A stretch of 64,000 nt of DNA from Clostridiaceae bacterium (GCA_009911065.1 QXWR01000008.1:62001-126000), one strand, 5' to 3'; shown: positions 34,329 to 42,743, numbered from the stretch's first letter. Translations and numbers: made by a program. The notes: generated by a model not told the origin, from the letters alone.

Positions 34329-35862
34329 ATTAGTTGATTTTCAAACATGGAAAGCGTTTCCGGCAGAAATGCGGACGCCTGAACGGATCGCCCTGGCTTA
34401 CGCCTATGACAGACAGAAAAAGAAATTTATAGACCGCATGAAACGGGTTTATATATGGGCGGATCTGGATCGGGTTGACGATGGGAAACTTGACTTCCTG
34501 GCAGTAGAAAACCGCGTCTTATTCTACAATACGGCCCTGGCGCCTGATGTAAAGCGGAGCCTGATCAGAAATTCTATATACTGGTACATGAAATTAGGAA
34601 CCAGACAGGCAATGGAAGAAATGATTGATACCGTTTTCGGGAATGAAAATACATCCGTCGAAGAATGGTATACATACGCTGGGGAGCCGTTCCATTTCCG
34701 GATCGCAGTAGGAACGGAGGTAACACAAACTTCCATAAAGGATTTTTTGCGCTATCTGAAACAGGTGAAAAACGCAAGATCCCGTTTTGATTATATGGTA
34801 TTCCAGAACGGGATCACATTGACCATATATCAGTTATCAGAATACCAGAATTTTTTATATACCTTTTGCGGCGATCACATATGCGGCACATTTCCATATA
34901 CGGAAGTGGGATTCCAGCCCGCAGAGGTTACGATCACGCTTGAAGGGGCCGCAGATTCCGGAAATACCGCATACACGGAAGCCGGAACCGCGCCGGATAT
35001 ATCCGTCGGCGCCGCGCTTACTGAAAACCGTGTTGACATTCAAGCAGCTTCTGAAGAAAACCATTTACAGTATTCAGCGGACAGCGATCGGGAATCAGGA
35101 ACGGAACCGGATATTTCAGTCGGATTCCGTCCGGCCGATATGCAGCTTGAAATTGAACCGGATTCCAGGGAAACGGATATTGTTTATCCTATGGATTCCA
35201 GCGCGGAAAGCGGCACATATCCGGGGATTTCAACCGGATTCCAGGGAAACGAAGGCGGGATCACCGTGGACACGGAAACCGACAGCGGGCGCGTGTCATA
35301 CGACGAAACAGGAACCGCGCCGGATATATCCGTCGGCGCTGCTTTTTCCGTGGGCCAGATTGAAGCACAGGGCGCTTCGGGGGAAAACATTTTCCAGTAC
35401 CAGACAGACAGCAGCGCGGAAAGCGGAACAATTCCGGATATATCAACCGGATTCCAGGGAGCCGCGGCAGAAGTTGACCTGGGGGCAGCAGCAGACAGCG
35501 GAAGCGCCGCATATGACCAAAGCGGCACGATTCCGGACATTTCAACAGGATTCCAGGGCGGCGGCGCAGAAATGGGCCTGACGGCCGCCACAGAGAGCCA
35601 CACGGCCGCATATGACCAAAGCGGCACGGCGCCGGATATTTCAGTCGGCGCACAGATTACCGAAGTACAGGCCACGCTTGAAAGTGATTCCGCGGGGAAT
35701 GAAGTTATTTATCCCGCAGACGGCAGCACGGAAAGCGGTTCCATTCCGGATCCGTCGATCGGTTTTGCTGGGGCGGAAAGCGGCGTTTCCGCCGCGCCGG
35801 ATAGCGTAGGCGTTGACTTATATTATAACACTGACGCGGGCAAGTATGCCGCCGACGAATAA
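34321..35862 (+). CDS. Tail protein I with long C-terminal repeat domain
   Basis: 513 residues. The first ~165 match gpI: IALAYAYDRQKKKFIDRMKR, LAVENRVLFYNTALAPDVKR, AMEEMIDTVFGNENTSVEEW, FDYMVF. The remainder is an array of eight imperfect ~33-40-residue units, each with SGTxPDIS(V/T)G followed by a beta-like stretch and DS..Y. This roughly triples the usual gpI length and probably forms a beta-rich arm linking baseplate and fibre. Acidic, low Lys. Confidence 0.9.
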   Translation: MIKLVDFQTWKAFPAEMRTPERIALAYAYDRQKKKFIDRMKRVYIWADLDRVDDGKLDFLAVENRVLFYNTALAPDVKRSLIRNSIYWYMKLGTRQAMEEMIDTVFGNENTSVEEWYTYAGEPFHFRIAVGTEVTQTSIKDFLRYLKQVKNARSRFDYMVFQNGITLTIYQLSEYQNFLYTFCGDHICGTFPYTEVGFQPAEVTITLEGAADSGNTAYTEAGTAPDISVGAALTENRVDIQAASEENHLQYSADSDRESGTEPDISVGFRPADMQLEIEPDSRETDIVYPMDSSAESGTYPGISTGFQGNEGGITVDTETDSGRVSYDETGTAPDISVGAAFSVGQIEAQGASGENIFQYQTDSSAESGTIPDISTGFQGAAAEVDLGAAADSGSAAYDQSGTIPDISTGFQGGGAEMGLTAATESHTAAYDQSGTAPDISVGAQITEVQATLESDSAGNEVIYPADGSTESGSIPDPSIGFAGAESGVSAAPDSVGVDLYYNTDAGKYAADE

Positions 35863-35878
35863 GAAAGGAGCCTAAAAC

Positions 35879-36211
35879 ATGGCAGAAGCAAGCTATATCC
35901 CACTTACGGAAAAAGCGCTGGATGATCTCAAAGAATACATCAAGCGTTGTGTTTCACATGCGGAATACCGCGCCGGGGATAAGTGGGAAAGAATCCCTAT
36001 TTACAAAGTGGAAACGCTGGTTGATGGGCGCGTTGCTATATTTGTGCTTTTTGACCATGACGCGCCGGACGAAATCACCGGGATCCGTTTTTATCATAAA
36101 AACGGCTTCTTGTGGGCTGGCGGAAATGAAAACCTGAACAAAGCAGAGTTTGAAGAGGGTATTTTATACCGCTACACGCTGAAAATAGTCCAGTCGTCGG
36201 GCAAAAGTTAG
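35879..36211 (+). CDS. Tail-fibre-region protein, unknown
   Basis: 110 residues, RBS AGAAAGGAGCC. Helix EKALDDLKEYIKRCVSHAEY, then a beta domain with YKVETLVDGRVAIFVLFDHD. The location downstream of gpI suggests a small baseplate-fibre connector. Not recognised beyond context. Confidence 0.65.
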   Translation: MAEASYIPLTEKALDDLKEYIKRCVSHAEYRAGDKWERIPIYKVETLVDGRVAIFVLFDHDAPDEITGIRFYHKNGFLWAGGNENLNKAEFEEGILYRYTLKIVQSSGKS

Positions 36212-36227
36212 GAAGGAGTGAAAAAGG

Positions 36228-36719
36228 ATGTATATTCCGGTATTTTGGAAAGATCGGATTGTGGAATTTCCGCGCCGCGTTTCATCGGAAAGCCTGGGAA
36301 ACGGGCTTTACAACTGGACACCGGCGCCGGGTGAGATTTTAGAGAGAGGAACACAGCAGAGCGCAACCAACTTCGGGAATATGGATTTCGGCGTTTTGGA
36401 AAATGCGCTGATGTCCGGTTTTGCTGCAATCAATATCCGCCTGGCGCAAGAATCCGTTGACGATATGCGCGGCCAGGTTATCAGCGTAGACCTGAAAAAC
36501 ACAATGAAATTTCCGGCCACAAATGCAGAAAAGACAGTGGCGCTTCCGCGGACGGTCAACAAAGTTGATTATGATGTTTTCGCGGAAGTCGTATCAGCTG
36601 ACGGGCCAGTGGAGCGTGTGGAGGTTTACGGAAAGGCGCTGAACGCCTTTAAAGTGTGCTATTCCGGCAGCGCAAAGAATGTAACGGTAAAGCTGCATGT
36701 GACAGGGGGGTTGTACTGA
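36228..36719 (+). CDS. Tail-fibre-region protein, unknown
   Basis: 163 residues, MYIPVFWKDRIVEFPRRVSS..., with a beta-rich C-terminal half (VDYDVFAEVVSADGPVERVE). RBS AGGAAGGAGTG. Its position between gpI and the DGR target implies a structural fibre or adaptor role. Stop overlaps the next start. Confidence 0.65.
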   Translation: MYIPVFWKDRIVEFPRRVSSESLGNGLYNWTPAPGEILERGTQQSATNFGNMDFGVLENALMSGFAAINIRLAQESVDDMRGQVISVDLKNTMKFPATNAEKTVALPRTVNKVDYDVFAEVVSADGPVERVEVYGKALNAFKVCYSGSAKNVTVKLHVTGGLY

Positions 36720-36886
36720 TGGCAAATGTAATTATTAAATCAGACGAACGCCGCGCACAGGAAGCGGCCGTATTACGGCAGTTTGGCGGAGGTTCCCCGG
36801 ACAATTCAAGCCGGGAGAATCGGGAGTACGCGGAGGAAATCAACGCGCGAATGAATGAGGTAAAAAAGGAGGTAGGGATCAGATGA
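36719..36886 (+). CDS. Small tail-region protein, 55 aa
   Basis: ATG 36719 overlaps the previous stop (ATGATG). The product MANVIIKSDERRAQEAAVLR... is mainly helical and charged, with EYAEEINARMNEVKKEVGI. Its stop overlaps the next gene start (GATGA). Unknown function; spacing shows it belongs to the tail operon. Confidence 0.65.
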   Translation: MANVIIKSDERRAQEAAVLRQFGGGSPDNSSRENREYAEEINARMNEVKKEVGIR

Positions 36887-37266
36887 AAGTTATCGAAGCG
36901 AACGAAGGGCGCAAGGTTGAGTATGAGGAAAACGGAAGCTGGCTGATTTTTGACGATCAGATCAGCCTGAACCTGAAAAAGCTGGAAGCGGATAATGATG
37001 TACATATCGACATTACTGCAAACGCCTTCGGGAAATTGCAGACCGGCGAAGGCGTCTACTATGTGGCACAGCTTACCATACCGGCGCGGCGGTATGAGGA
37101 AACGGAAATTGAAAATCCGGATTATGTGGAGCCGCCGGAGGATGAAGAAGCGGAAGATTCCGGCGCCGGGCATGTAAACCGGACAATCACAAAGAAAGAT
37201 CCGGTTCCGTTTTCTATGGACAATGTAACATTGACGCTTTACGCGCTGAAGGAAGGGGTGTTATAG
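36883..37266 (+). CDS. Tail-region protein upstream of DGR target A
   Basis: 127 residues, MKVIEANEGRKVEYEENGSW..., with a proline/acidic insert (YVEPPEDEEAEDSGAG) and C-terminal strand DNVTLTLYALKEGVL. It is immediately upstream (1 bp) of the variable protein gene and could help display it. Not recognised. Confidence 0.65.
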   Translation: MKVIEANEGRKVEYEENGSWLIFDDQISLNLKKLEADNDVHIDITANAFGKLQTGEGVYYVAQLTIPARRYEETEIENPDYVEPPEDEEAEDSGAGHVNRTITKKDPVPFSMDNVTLTLYALKEGVL

Positions 37267-37267
37267 G

Positions 37268-38326
37268 ATGAAAACATATGATTTTGACAGCTTGAAATTT
37301 GCAACGGAAGGGCTTTCTGGCGGCGCGTGTACCGTCATTCAGGATAACGCGGCGCTTCCGTCCTTCATGGTTCCGGTCAATCAGCGGACAAATGCACAGC
37401 TTTTTGAGGGAGGATCACAGAAAACACATTCGGCCTTTATGGTGGATGATGTGGAATACAAGCGTTTCTTTATGAGCAAATTTGTGAATTGCGTGATCAA
37501 TGGCCGCGCGTATTCCTGGCCGCTGATGGATCCGAAAGCGGTTATCAACTATGATGATTCTATGGCGGCATGTAACGCAAAGGGGAACGGCTGGCATTTA
37601 ATGAGCATACCGGAAAGGGCCGTTATTGATCACCTGATTTATAAATCCGGTTTTGTTCCGCGCGGCAATACACAGTATGGACACAGCCACACGCACACAT
37701 ATGAAGCCGGAGAACAGACCGCGGACGAAAGCGACGGCAGCGGCGGCAGAAGGACAACCAGGACAGCGGCCGGATCAGGCCCCGCAACATGGTTCCATGA
37801 CGGAACCAGGAACGGGATTGCGGATTGGGTTGGAAATGTCTGGAAATGGGCTTCCGGTATGCGTATAGTAAACGGAGAAATTCAGATCTTCGTTGGAAAC
37901 CTGGCTGCAAGACAGGTAAGCGCCGCCCCTGAAAGCACATACTGGAAAGCGATCCTTCCTACTGGCGCCCTGGTAAATCCGGGAACGGCCGGAACGCTGA
38001 AATATACAAAGGATTTCAAGATCGCGACGGCGACAGGGGAAGCCGGTTCCACGTATACGGCAAATTTCGGAAATATTACGGCCGCTTCCGGCGTAACCAT
38101 TCCGGAAATCCTTTATGAATTACACCTTGCGCCGAAAGCTGGCGTTACACACCAGGGCGCCTTCTGGATCAACAATGAGGGGGAGCGCTTGCCGCTCGTG
38201 GGTGCGAGTTACGGCCACACTTCGGGTTCCGGGCCGTCGGCGCTGCATTTGAGCAACCCGCGTTCTCACGTGCACACGCACATCGGCTTCTTTTCCGCTT
38301 TTATGGAATTGGAATCTGTAATCTGA
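37268..38326 (+). CDS. DGR variable protein A, tail-tip C-type-lectin-fold receptor-binding candidate
   Basis: 352 residues. The FGE/C-type-lectin fold is seen in GNGWHLMSIPERAVIDHLIY near 115, AGSGPATWFHDGTRNGIADW near 180 and VGNVWKWASGMRI near 195. Variable repeat VR1 encodes the last ~40 residues, including GASYGHTSGSGPSALHLSNP. It sits between the tail-fibre genes and avd, the usual DGR order, so it most likely binds a changing cell-surface receptor. An inner His/Ser/Gly-rich loop (YGHSHTHTYEAGEQTADESD) is an insertion near 138-157. Confidence 0.94.
   Translation: MKTYDFDSLKFATEGLSGGACTVIQDNAALPSFMVPVNQRTNAQLFEGGSQKTHSAFMVDDVEYKRFFMSKFVNCVINGRAYSWPLMDPKAVINYDDSMAACNAKGNGWHLMSIPERAVIDHLIYKSGFVPRGNTQYGHSHTHTYEAGEQTADESDGSGGRRTTRTAAGSGPATWFHDGTRNGIADWVGNVWKWASGMRIVNGEIQIFVGNLAARQVSAAPESTYWKAILPTGALVNPGTAGTLKYTKDFKIATATGEAGSTYTANFGNITAASGVTIPEILYELHLAPKAGVTHQGAFWINNEGERLPLVGASYGHTSGSGPSALHLSNPRSHVHTHIGFFSAFMELESVI
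38186..38300 (+). repeat. DGR variable repeat VR1
   Basis: Aligns without gaps to the template 38,851-38,965 (offset 665). I count eleven differences, all at template adenines (38860, 38878, 38879, 38881, 38890, 38891, 38911, 38918, 38932, 38938, 38944), changed to G or C. The 3' end (CATCGGCTTCTTTTCCGCTT) is identical. Confidence 0.97.
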
Positions 38327-38362
38327 ATACTGTAATCTGTTTGGGGCCGCGATAGCGGCCCC
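38316..38362 (+). promoter_or_regulatory. DGR target-site flank of VR1: CTGTAATC repeats and GATA stem-loop
   Basis: CTGTAATC at 38,316-38,323 and 38,330-38,337, then an 8-bp stem GGGGCCGC (38,343-38,350), loop GATA, GCGGCCCC (38,355-38,362). The stem begins 42 bp after VR1. The arrangement is shared with VR2 and absent after the template. It fits the hairpin/cruciform target element known from Bordetella phage DGRs. Confidence 0.9.
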
Positions 38363-38396
38363 CTATGTTTTGGCATGACGAAAGGGAAATAAAGGA

Positions 38397-38825
38397 ATGG
38401 GCGGTTATCAAAGGCGGTATGACAATCAGCCGCGCGGGAATCCGGAAACGGACGAAGGAAAAGAACAGAAAAGCGGATTGATCATATTGCAGAAATCGAA
38501 AGACCTTATGCAGTATCTTTATACTTCATGGGTAAAATATCCGCGGAGTGAAAAGCCCGGTTTTGTGGCGGATTATAAACAATGTCTTTTTCAATTCCTG
38601 ATATACATTATCACGGCGCAGAAAAAGTATTTCAAGAAAACCACGCTTCAGGACGCAGATGTGCAGCTGGAATTGTTGCGGCTTTTCAATCAGCTTTCCT
38701 ATGACATGCACTTTATTGATGAAAAGCGTTACAAGCTGATTTCTGAAAGGTTGTGCGAAATTGGACGGCTACTCGGCGGCTGGATAAATTCGCAGAAAGA
38801 AACCAGCAAAACAACTGGAAAATAA
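38397..38825 (+). CDS. avd: DGR accessory protein Avd
   Basis: 142 residues. A disordered charged start is followed by a four-helix bundle: LIILQKSKDLMQYLYTSWVK, YKQCLFQFLIYIITAQKKYF, DVQLELLRLFNQLSYDMHFI, and YKLISERLCEIGRLLGGWIN. This matches Avd/S23-like proteins that form a barrel pentamer, bind the reverse transcriptase and template RNA, and are needed for mutagenic cDNA synthesis. It lies between target A and the template repeat, the standard order. Confidence 0.93.
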   Translation: MGGYQRRYDNQPRGNPETDEGKEQKSGLIILQKSKDLMQYLYTSWVKYPRSEKPGFVADYKQCLFQFLIYIITAQKKYFKKTTLQDADVQLELLRLFNQLSYDMHFIDEKRYKLISERLCEIGRLLGGWINSQKETSKTTGK

Positions 38826-38850
38826 TTTCCGGTGGGGATAGATCATTTAA

Positions 38851-38965
38851 CGCTTGCCGATCGTGGGTGCGAGTTACAACAACACTTCGAATTCCGGGCC
38901 GTCGGCGCTGAATTTGAACAACCCGCGTTCTAACGTGAACACGAACATCGGCTTCTTTTCCGCTT
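38851..38965 (+). repeat. DGR template repeat TR
   Basis: 115 bp containing paired AAC codons (for example ACAACAACAC, AATTTGAACAACC, TAACGTGAACACGAAC). These provide adenines at the positions that vary in VR1 and VR2. Translated in the target frame it would read GASYNNTSNSGPSALNLNNP. Exact match to both VRs ends at 38,965. It lies between avd and the reverse transcriptase gene and has no downstream GATA hairpin. Confidence 0.96.
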
Positions 38966-39236
38966 ACCTTTTTAGCCAGGAGGGAAATGTTTACGGACAT
39001 TTTCACAGCGCAAGAAAAGGAAAGGGATCTATTCCCATTCCGGCCGACTGGCCGGATAAATTGACGTTGCTGTTAATGCAGTTAGTACCGATCATGCAGC
39101 TGGCTTATGGGCTGCATGGGAGGGCCTGAAGGGTGCAACGAACAGCGCTGCGCCGACGGCCGAAAGCCGCCAGCGCAGCCCCCGCAAAGCGCAAGCCCGC
39201 AAAAAGCGGGGGATTTTTAGAGAAAGGAAAAGGCTA
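38966..39236 (+). ncRNA. TR-RT spacer, structured 3' part of DGR template RNA
   Basis: No convincing gene, although the template frame stays open to 39,129. Strong structure: GCTGCGC (39,147-39,153) pairs with GCGCAGC (39,173-39,179) around an inner GGC-CGAAA-GCC, and CCCGC-AAAAA-GCGGG (39,196-39,210) is followed by GGATTTTT. In characterised DGRs the spacer 3' of TR is part of the RNA that primes and guides cDNA synthesis. Confidence 0.65.
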
Positions 39237-40373
39237 TTGAAAACCTTTAATGTAACACATGAAGAAATAATAGATTTTGAAAATCTTTTGGAAGCGGACA
39301 AAAACGCTTCAAAAAGCAAGCATTACCGGGATGAAAACCTTGCATTTGCCGCGCATAAAAGCGACGAACTTATAAACCTACACAATGAACTGACCTATTT
39401 TCCGAAAGACGGGATTCCGGGAAATCCGTTGGAATCTGCATACCACGTCGGAAGATACCGGCGAAAGAAAATCTATGAGCCGAAACCGCGGATCATTATG
39501 GCGCTACAATACCGCGATCGCGTTGTACAGTGGGCGTATTATCAAAAATTAAACCCGTTGTTTGACAGGCAGTACATAGAACATAGTTACGGGTGCAGAG
39601 TAGGCAAGGGAACCACAAGGGCGCGGGCGCAGCTACAATACTGGCTTCGCATGGCGTCAAGGAGCGCTAAAAAGTGGTATGTGCTGAAGCTGGATATTGC
39701 AAAGTATTTTTATCGCGTGGATCATGAAATCCTGATGAAAATTCTATCTAAGCATATCAAGGATCCGCTGATTCTTCGGGATCTGTATAACCTGATAAAT
39801 TGCGAAGATACAGCCTTCGGGCTTCCGGCTGGCGTACAGCCTGAATTATGCAATCAGGAAGAATGGCTTTACAACCGTGGTATGCCGATCGGGAACCTGA
39901 CAAGTCAAATGTTTGCAAATATCTATCTGAATGAGTTGGATCAATTCTGCAAACATGACCTTCATATCCGGCATTACATCCGCTATATGGACGATATTAT
40001 CATCCTATGGCCGGATAAAAACGAATTACATCAAATTCAGGCAGAGATTGAAAGATTCCTGGATGAAAAACTTCACCTGGAATTAAACAAGAAAACATGT
40101 ATCCGCCCGGCCTGGCTGCCTGTTACGTTCGTAGGCGCACAGATCACGCCGAAAGCGATCCGCATGAGGAAAAGCACAAGGAAGCGCATGTTCCGCAGAA
40201 TGAAATATATCCGCGGCCTGTTTGAAATCGGGAGGATCGCATTTGAAAAAGTAAATAATACCATGCAAAGCTATTTCGGGCTGATTGGAACCTTTACAGC
40301 CAGAAACCTTTTACGGAAAGTCATTGATGAATTTTCGTTCCGCATTATCAAACATGACAATTCAACCGGGTAA
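39237..40373 (+). CDS. DGR reverse transcriptase
   Basis: 378 residues from TTG 39237 with GAAAGGAAAAG upstream. Reverse-transcriptase motifs in order: LKLDIAKYF (motif A, about 150-158), RGMPIGNLTSQ (motif B, 214-224), RYMDD (motif C, 249-253), and LNKKTCIRP beyond. The GNLTSQ form in place of QGxxxSP is typical of the group II/DGR-related clade. It copies template RNA with errors at adenine to produce cDNA that replaces VR1 or VR2. It follows avd and TR in one operon. Confidence 0.95.
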   Translation: MKTFNVTHEEIIDFENLLEADKNASKSKHYRDENLAFAAHKSDELINLHNELTYFPKDGIPGNPLESAYHVGRYRRKKIYEPKPRIIMALQYRDRVVQWAYYQKLNPLFDRQYIEHSYGCRVGKGTTRARAQLQYWLRMASRSAKKWYVLKLDIAKYFYRVDHEILMKILSKHIKDPLILRDLYNLINCEDTAFGLPAGVQPELCNQEEWLYNRGMPIGNLTSQMFANIYLNELDQFCKHDLHIRHYIRYMDDIIILWPDKNELHQIQAEIERFLDEKLHLELNKKTCIRPAWLPVTFVGAQITPKAIRMRKSTRKRMFRRMKYIRGLFEIGRIAFEKVNNTMQSYFGLIGTFTARNLLRKVIDEFSFRIIKHDNSTG

Positions 40374-40420
40374 AGGCCCGGTTTTAAATTGTTTAATTCT
40401 GAAAGAAAGGGGGCTTTTCT

Positions 40421-40687
40421 ATGTCGGAAGTAGCATTTGAAAGAGAAGTGTTAGACCGCTTGACCAAAATCGAAGCAAAGCTGGACAGCTTCGACGCCGC
40501 GAAAAAAAAGACATACGACAATGAAAACGACATTATCCGCCTGAAGGATGAAGTCAAAAATCAGGGCGATCGTATAGTCAAGCTGGAAGATTCTAACAAG
40601 TGGCTTCACAGGACGACGGCCGGAGCCGTGATCGGAAGCCTGGTTGCTATTGTGTTCGCATTAGTCCAGGCGGGGATCGGCGTATGA
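40421..40687 (+). CDS. Hemolysin XhlA-like lysis accessory protein
   Basis: 88 residues: a coiled-coil N-terminus (LDRLTKIEAKLDSFDAAKKK ... DEVKNQGDRIVKLEDSNKWL) followed by one C-terminal membrane segment (AGAVIGSLVAIVFALVQAGI). This is the XhlA pattern found in phage lysis cassettes beside holins. Strong RBS AAAGGGGGC. Stop overlaps the next start (ATGA). Confidence 0.8.
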   Translation: MSEVAFEREVLDRLTKIEAKLDSFDAAKKKTYDNENDIIRLKDEVKNQGDRIVKLEDSNKWLHRTTAGAVIGSLVAIVFALVQAGIGV

Positions 40688-41004
40688 ACGGACACAAGCG
40701 CAGCAGAAAGAAAAAGCCGGAGTTTTCAAAACAAATTCTGACAACCGCAAAATGGGAATGTTGGATCATTACTGCCTTCGGCCTGTTTTTTACTGCAAAG
40801 GGATATGACACTTCATTTTTTGCATATGTGATCCCGGTAAGCTGGGGCGGGTATGCAATAGCACGGGCCTTTTACTACAATAAGGCAAAATCAGAAAACG
40901 CGATTAAACTTCGCACGGCGTACCGGAAAGCCGGGCTTGATCCGGAACCGGCCGATCGGCAGTTTGAATCAGCGCTTGACGAAGAAATCCGTTCAGACTA
41001 TTAA
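40684..41004 (+). CDS. Small membrane protein of lysis cassette
   Basis: 106 residues from ATG 40684 (ATGA overlap). A basic N-terminus precedes two hydrophobic segments (WECWIITAFGLFFTA, FFAYVIPVSWGGYAIARAFY), then a charged tail. It may be a holin or antiholin-like partner; sequence alone does not distinguish. Confidence 0.65.
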   Translation: MNGHKRSRKKKPEFSKQILTTAKWECWIITAFGLFFTAKGYDTSFFAYVIPVSWGGYAIARAFYYNKAKSENAIKLRTAYRKAGLDPEPADRQFESALDEEIRSDY

Positions 41005-41019
41005 GGAGGTAAAAAGAAA

Positions 41020-41403
41020 ATGGATGTAAACGCCACAACACAAACACTGATCAATGTCCTGGTTATCGTGGTTATTCCCACGCTTACCAAAGCGGCCGTT
41101 GATTATATGCGCCTGAAAATCCAGGGAACCAGGATCGAACAGGCGGGGCAGATCGTTCTTGACGCGGTTGATCAGACAAATCAGACATTCGCGGATAAGT
41201 TGCGGGAAAGCGGCGATTTCACAAAGGAAAACCAGAAGAAAGCCCTGGAAATGTCGCTGAAGGCGGCGCTGGAAAGGATGAACGATCGCACGATTGAATT
41301 ATTGGAAAAAGAATTCAACGGGGCGGAATCGTGGATTATTTCCAAAATTGAAGCGGCTTGCAAGTCGAACAACGAAAACAAGAATTTTTTTGAATTAAAA
41401 TAA
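41020..41403 (+). CDS. Holin, LLH-type candidate
   Basis: 127 residues with one N-terminal membrane segment (TLINVLVIVVIPTLTKAAVD) and a long amphipathic charged domain. This resembles the phage holin LLH family. RBS AAGGAGGTAAAAAG. It would permeabilise the membrane so that endolysin reaches the wall. A NotI-site-containing stem-loop follows the gene. Confidence 0.75.
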   Translation: MDVNATTQTLINVLVIVVIPTLTKAAVDYMRLKIQGTRIEQAGQIVLDAVDQTNQTFADKLRESGDFTKENQKKALEMSLKAALERMNDRTIELLEKEFNGAESWIISKIEAACKSNNENKNFFELK

Positions 41404-41409
41404 TTGAGG

Positions 41410-41436
41410 GCGGCCGCGCGGATGATGTGCGGCCGC
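41410..41436 (+). terminator. GC-rich stem-loop between holin and endolysin
   Basis: GCGGCCGC (41,410-41,417) pairs with GCGGCCGC (41,429-41,436), loop of 11 nt, followed by TTTT. It may act as a partial terminator or attenuator setting endolysin level; the gap between the genes is only ~60 bp. Confidence 0.5.
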
Positions 41437-41462
41437 TTTTCTCCATGAAAGGATCTGATTTT

Positions 41463-42743
41463 ATGTCAAATAGTGCATTAGTAAGCTATACGCGGATTTC
41501 ACCGAACAAAAACAGCCCCCGCAATCATGCAATAGATACAATTTCTATTCATTGTGTCGTGGGGCAGTTATCCGTTGAAACAATCGGGAATGTGTTTGCG
41601 CCGTCGTCGGCCGGGTGCAGCGCTAACTATGGGATCGGCGCCGACGGCCGGATCGGGATGTATGTTGAAGAAAAAGATCGTTCCTGGTGTACGTCCAGCA
41701 GCGCGAACGACAACCGCGCAATCACGATCGAATGTGCCAGCGATAAAACTTCGCCGTATGCCGTGAATGATAAGGTATACAAGACCCTGATCAATCTGTT
41801 AGTGGATATTTGCCAGCGGAACGGAATCAAGGCCCTGAAATGGCAAGGAAACAAGGCGCTGATCGGCCAGGTAGACAAGCAGAACATGACCGTTCACAGG
41901 TGGTTTGCAAATAAAGCGTGTCCGGGGGATTATCTTTATAATTTGCACGGGCAGATCGCCGCAGAAGTCAATAAACGGCTGGGGGTATCATCCGGAGCCG
42001 CCGCCGGATATACAAAAATTGCCGGAAAATCCGTTGCAACGGCGGAGCAAATGCGGGCTTATATCCGATCGGTGAATCCTTCGGTTCCGCAGTCTGTAAT
42101 TGACATGATCCCGTTTTATATTTCAGAGGGAAACACAGAGGGGATCCGCGGGGATGTTGCATTTTCTCAATCATGCCTGGAAACCGGAAATTTTACTTTC
42201 AAGGGTTCCGCGGTTACGCTGGATCAGAATAATTTTTGCGGAATGGGAGTTACTTCAAACGGCATGAAAGGAAATTCCTTCAGCACGCCGCAGCTGGGGA
42301 TCCGGGCGCAGATCCAGCACTTGAAAGCATACGCAACGGCCGATCCGCTTGTGAACAGCTGCATTGATCCGCGGTTCAAGTATGTTTCCCGCAAATCGGC
42401 TGAATTTGTGGAATGGCTAGGGCAAAAAGAAAATCCGAACGGTAAAGGATGGGCGACGGGCGCAAAGTACGGAGAAAAGATCCTGGCAATCCTGAAAAAG
42501 ATTTCCAGCACATCCGGATCCGCCGCGCCAGCCCCGGCAGCATTTACGCCGTATCTGGTAAAAGTGACGGCGACAGACCTTCGGATCCGCAAAGGCCCCG
42601 GAACAAATACTTCTTTTGTCCGTTATTGTCCGCCCGGCGCCTATACAATCATTGCAGAATCGGACGGCCCCGGCGCTTCAAAATGGGGCCAGCTGAAAAG
42701 CAAAGAGGGCTGGATCGCGTTGGACTATGCAAAGAAAATATAA
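41463..42743 (+). CDS. Endolysin: amidase + glucosaminidase + SH3
   Basis: 426 residues from ATG 41463 (AAAGGA upstream). An Amidase_2 domain is at 1-180, with zinc-ligand His in ISIHCVVG and a VHRWFANKACPG segment. A glucosaminidase-like domain at 190-345 has FYISEGNTEGIRGDVAFSQS then CLETGNFTFKG. The C-terminal SH3 wall-binding domain at 365-426 has VKVTATDLRIRKGPGTNTSF and WGQLKSKEGWIALDY. It cleaves peptidoglycan at two bonds for lysis. No signal peptide, consistent with holin-dependent release. Confidence 0.92.
   Translation: MSNSALVSYTRISPNKNSPRNHAIDTISIHCVVGQLSVETIGNVFAPSSAGCSANYGIGADGRIGMYVEEKDRSWCTSSSANDNRAITIECASDKTSPYAVNDKVYKTLINLLVDICQRNGIKALKWQGNKALIGQVDKQNMTVHRWFANKACPGDYLYNLHGQIAAEVNKRLGVSSGAAAGYTKIAGKSVATAEQMRAYIRSVNPSVPQSVIDMIPFYISEGNTEGIRGDVAFSQSCLETGNFTFKGSAVTLDQNNFCGMGVTSNGMKGNSFSTPQLGIRAQIQHLKAYATADPLVNSCIDPRFKYVSRKSAEFVEWLGQKENPNGKGWATGAKYGEKILAILKKISSTSGSAAPAPAAFTPYLVKVTATDLRIRKGPGTNTSFVRYCPPGAYTIIAESDGPGASKWGQLKSKEGWIALDYAKKI

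Noticed and set aside
38854..39129. Open frame of 91 codons covering the template repeat
   Set aside because: It simply reflects the coding frame of the template copy; there is no good ribosome site and the sequence after TR is not protein-like.
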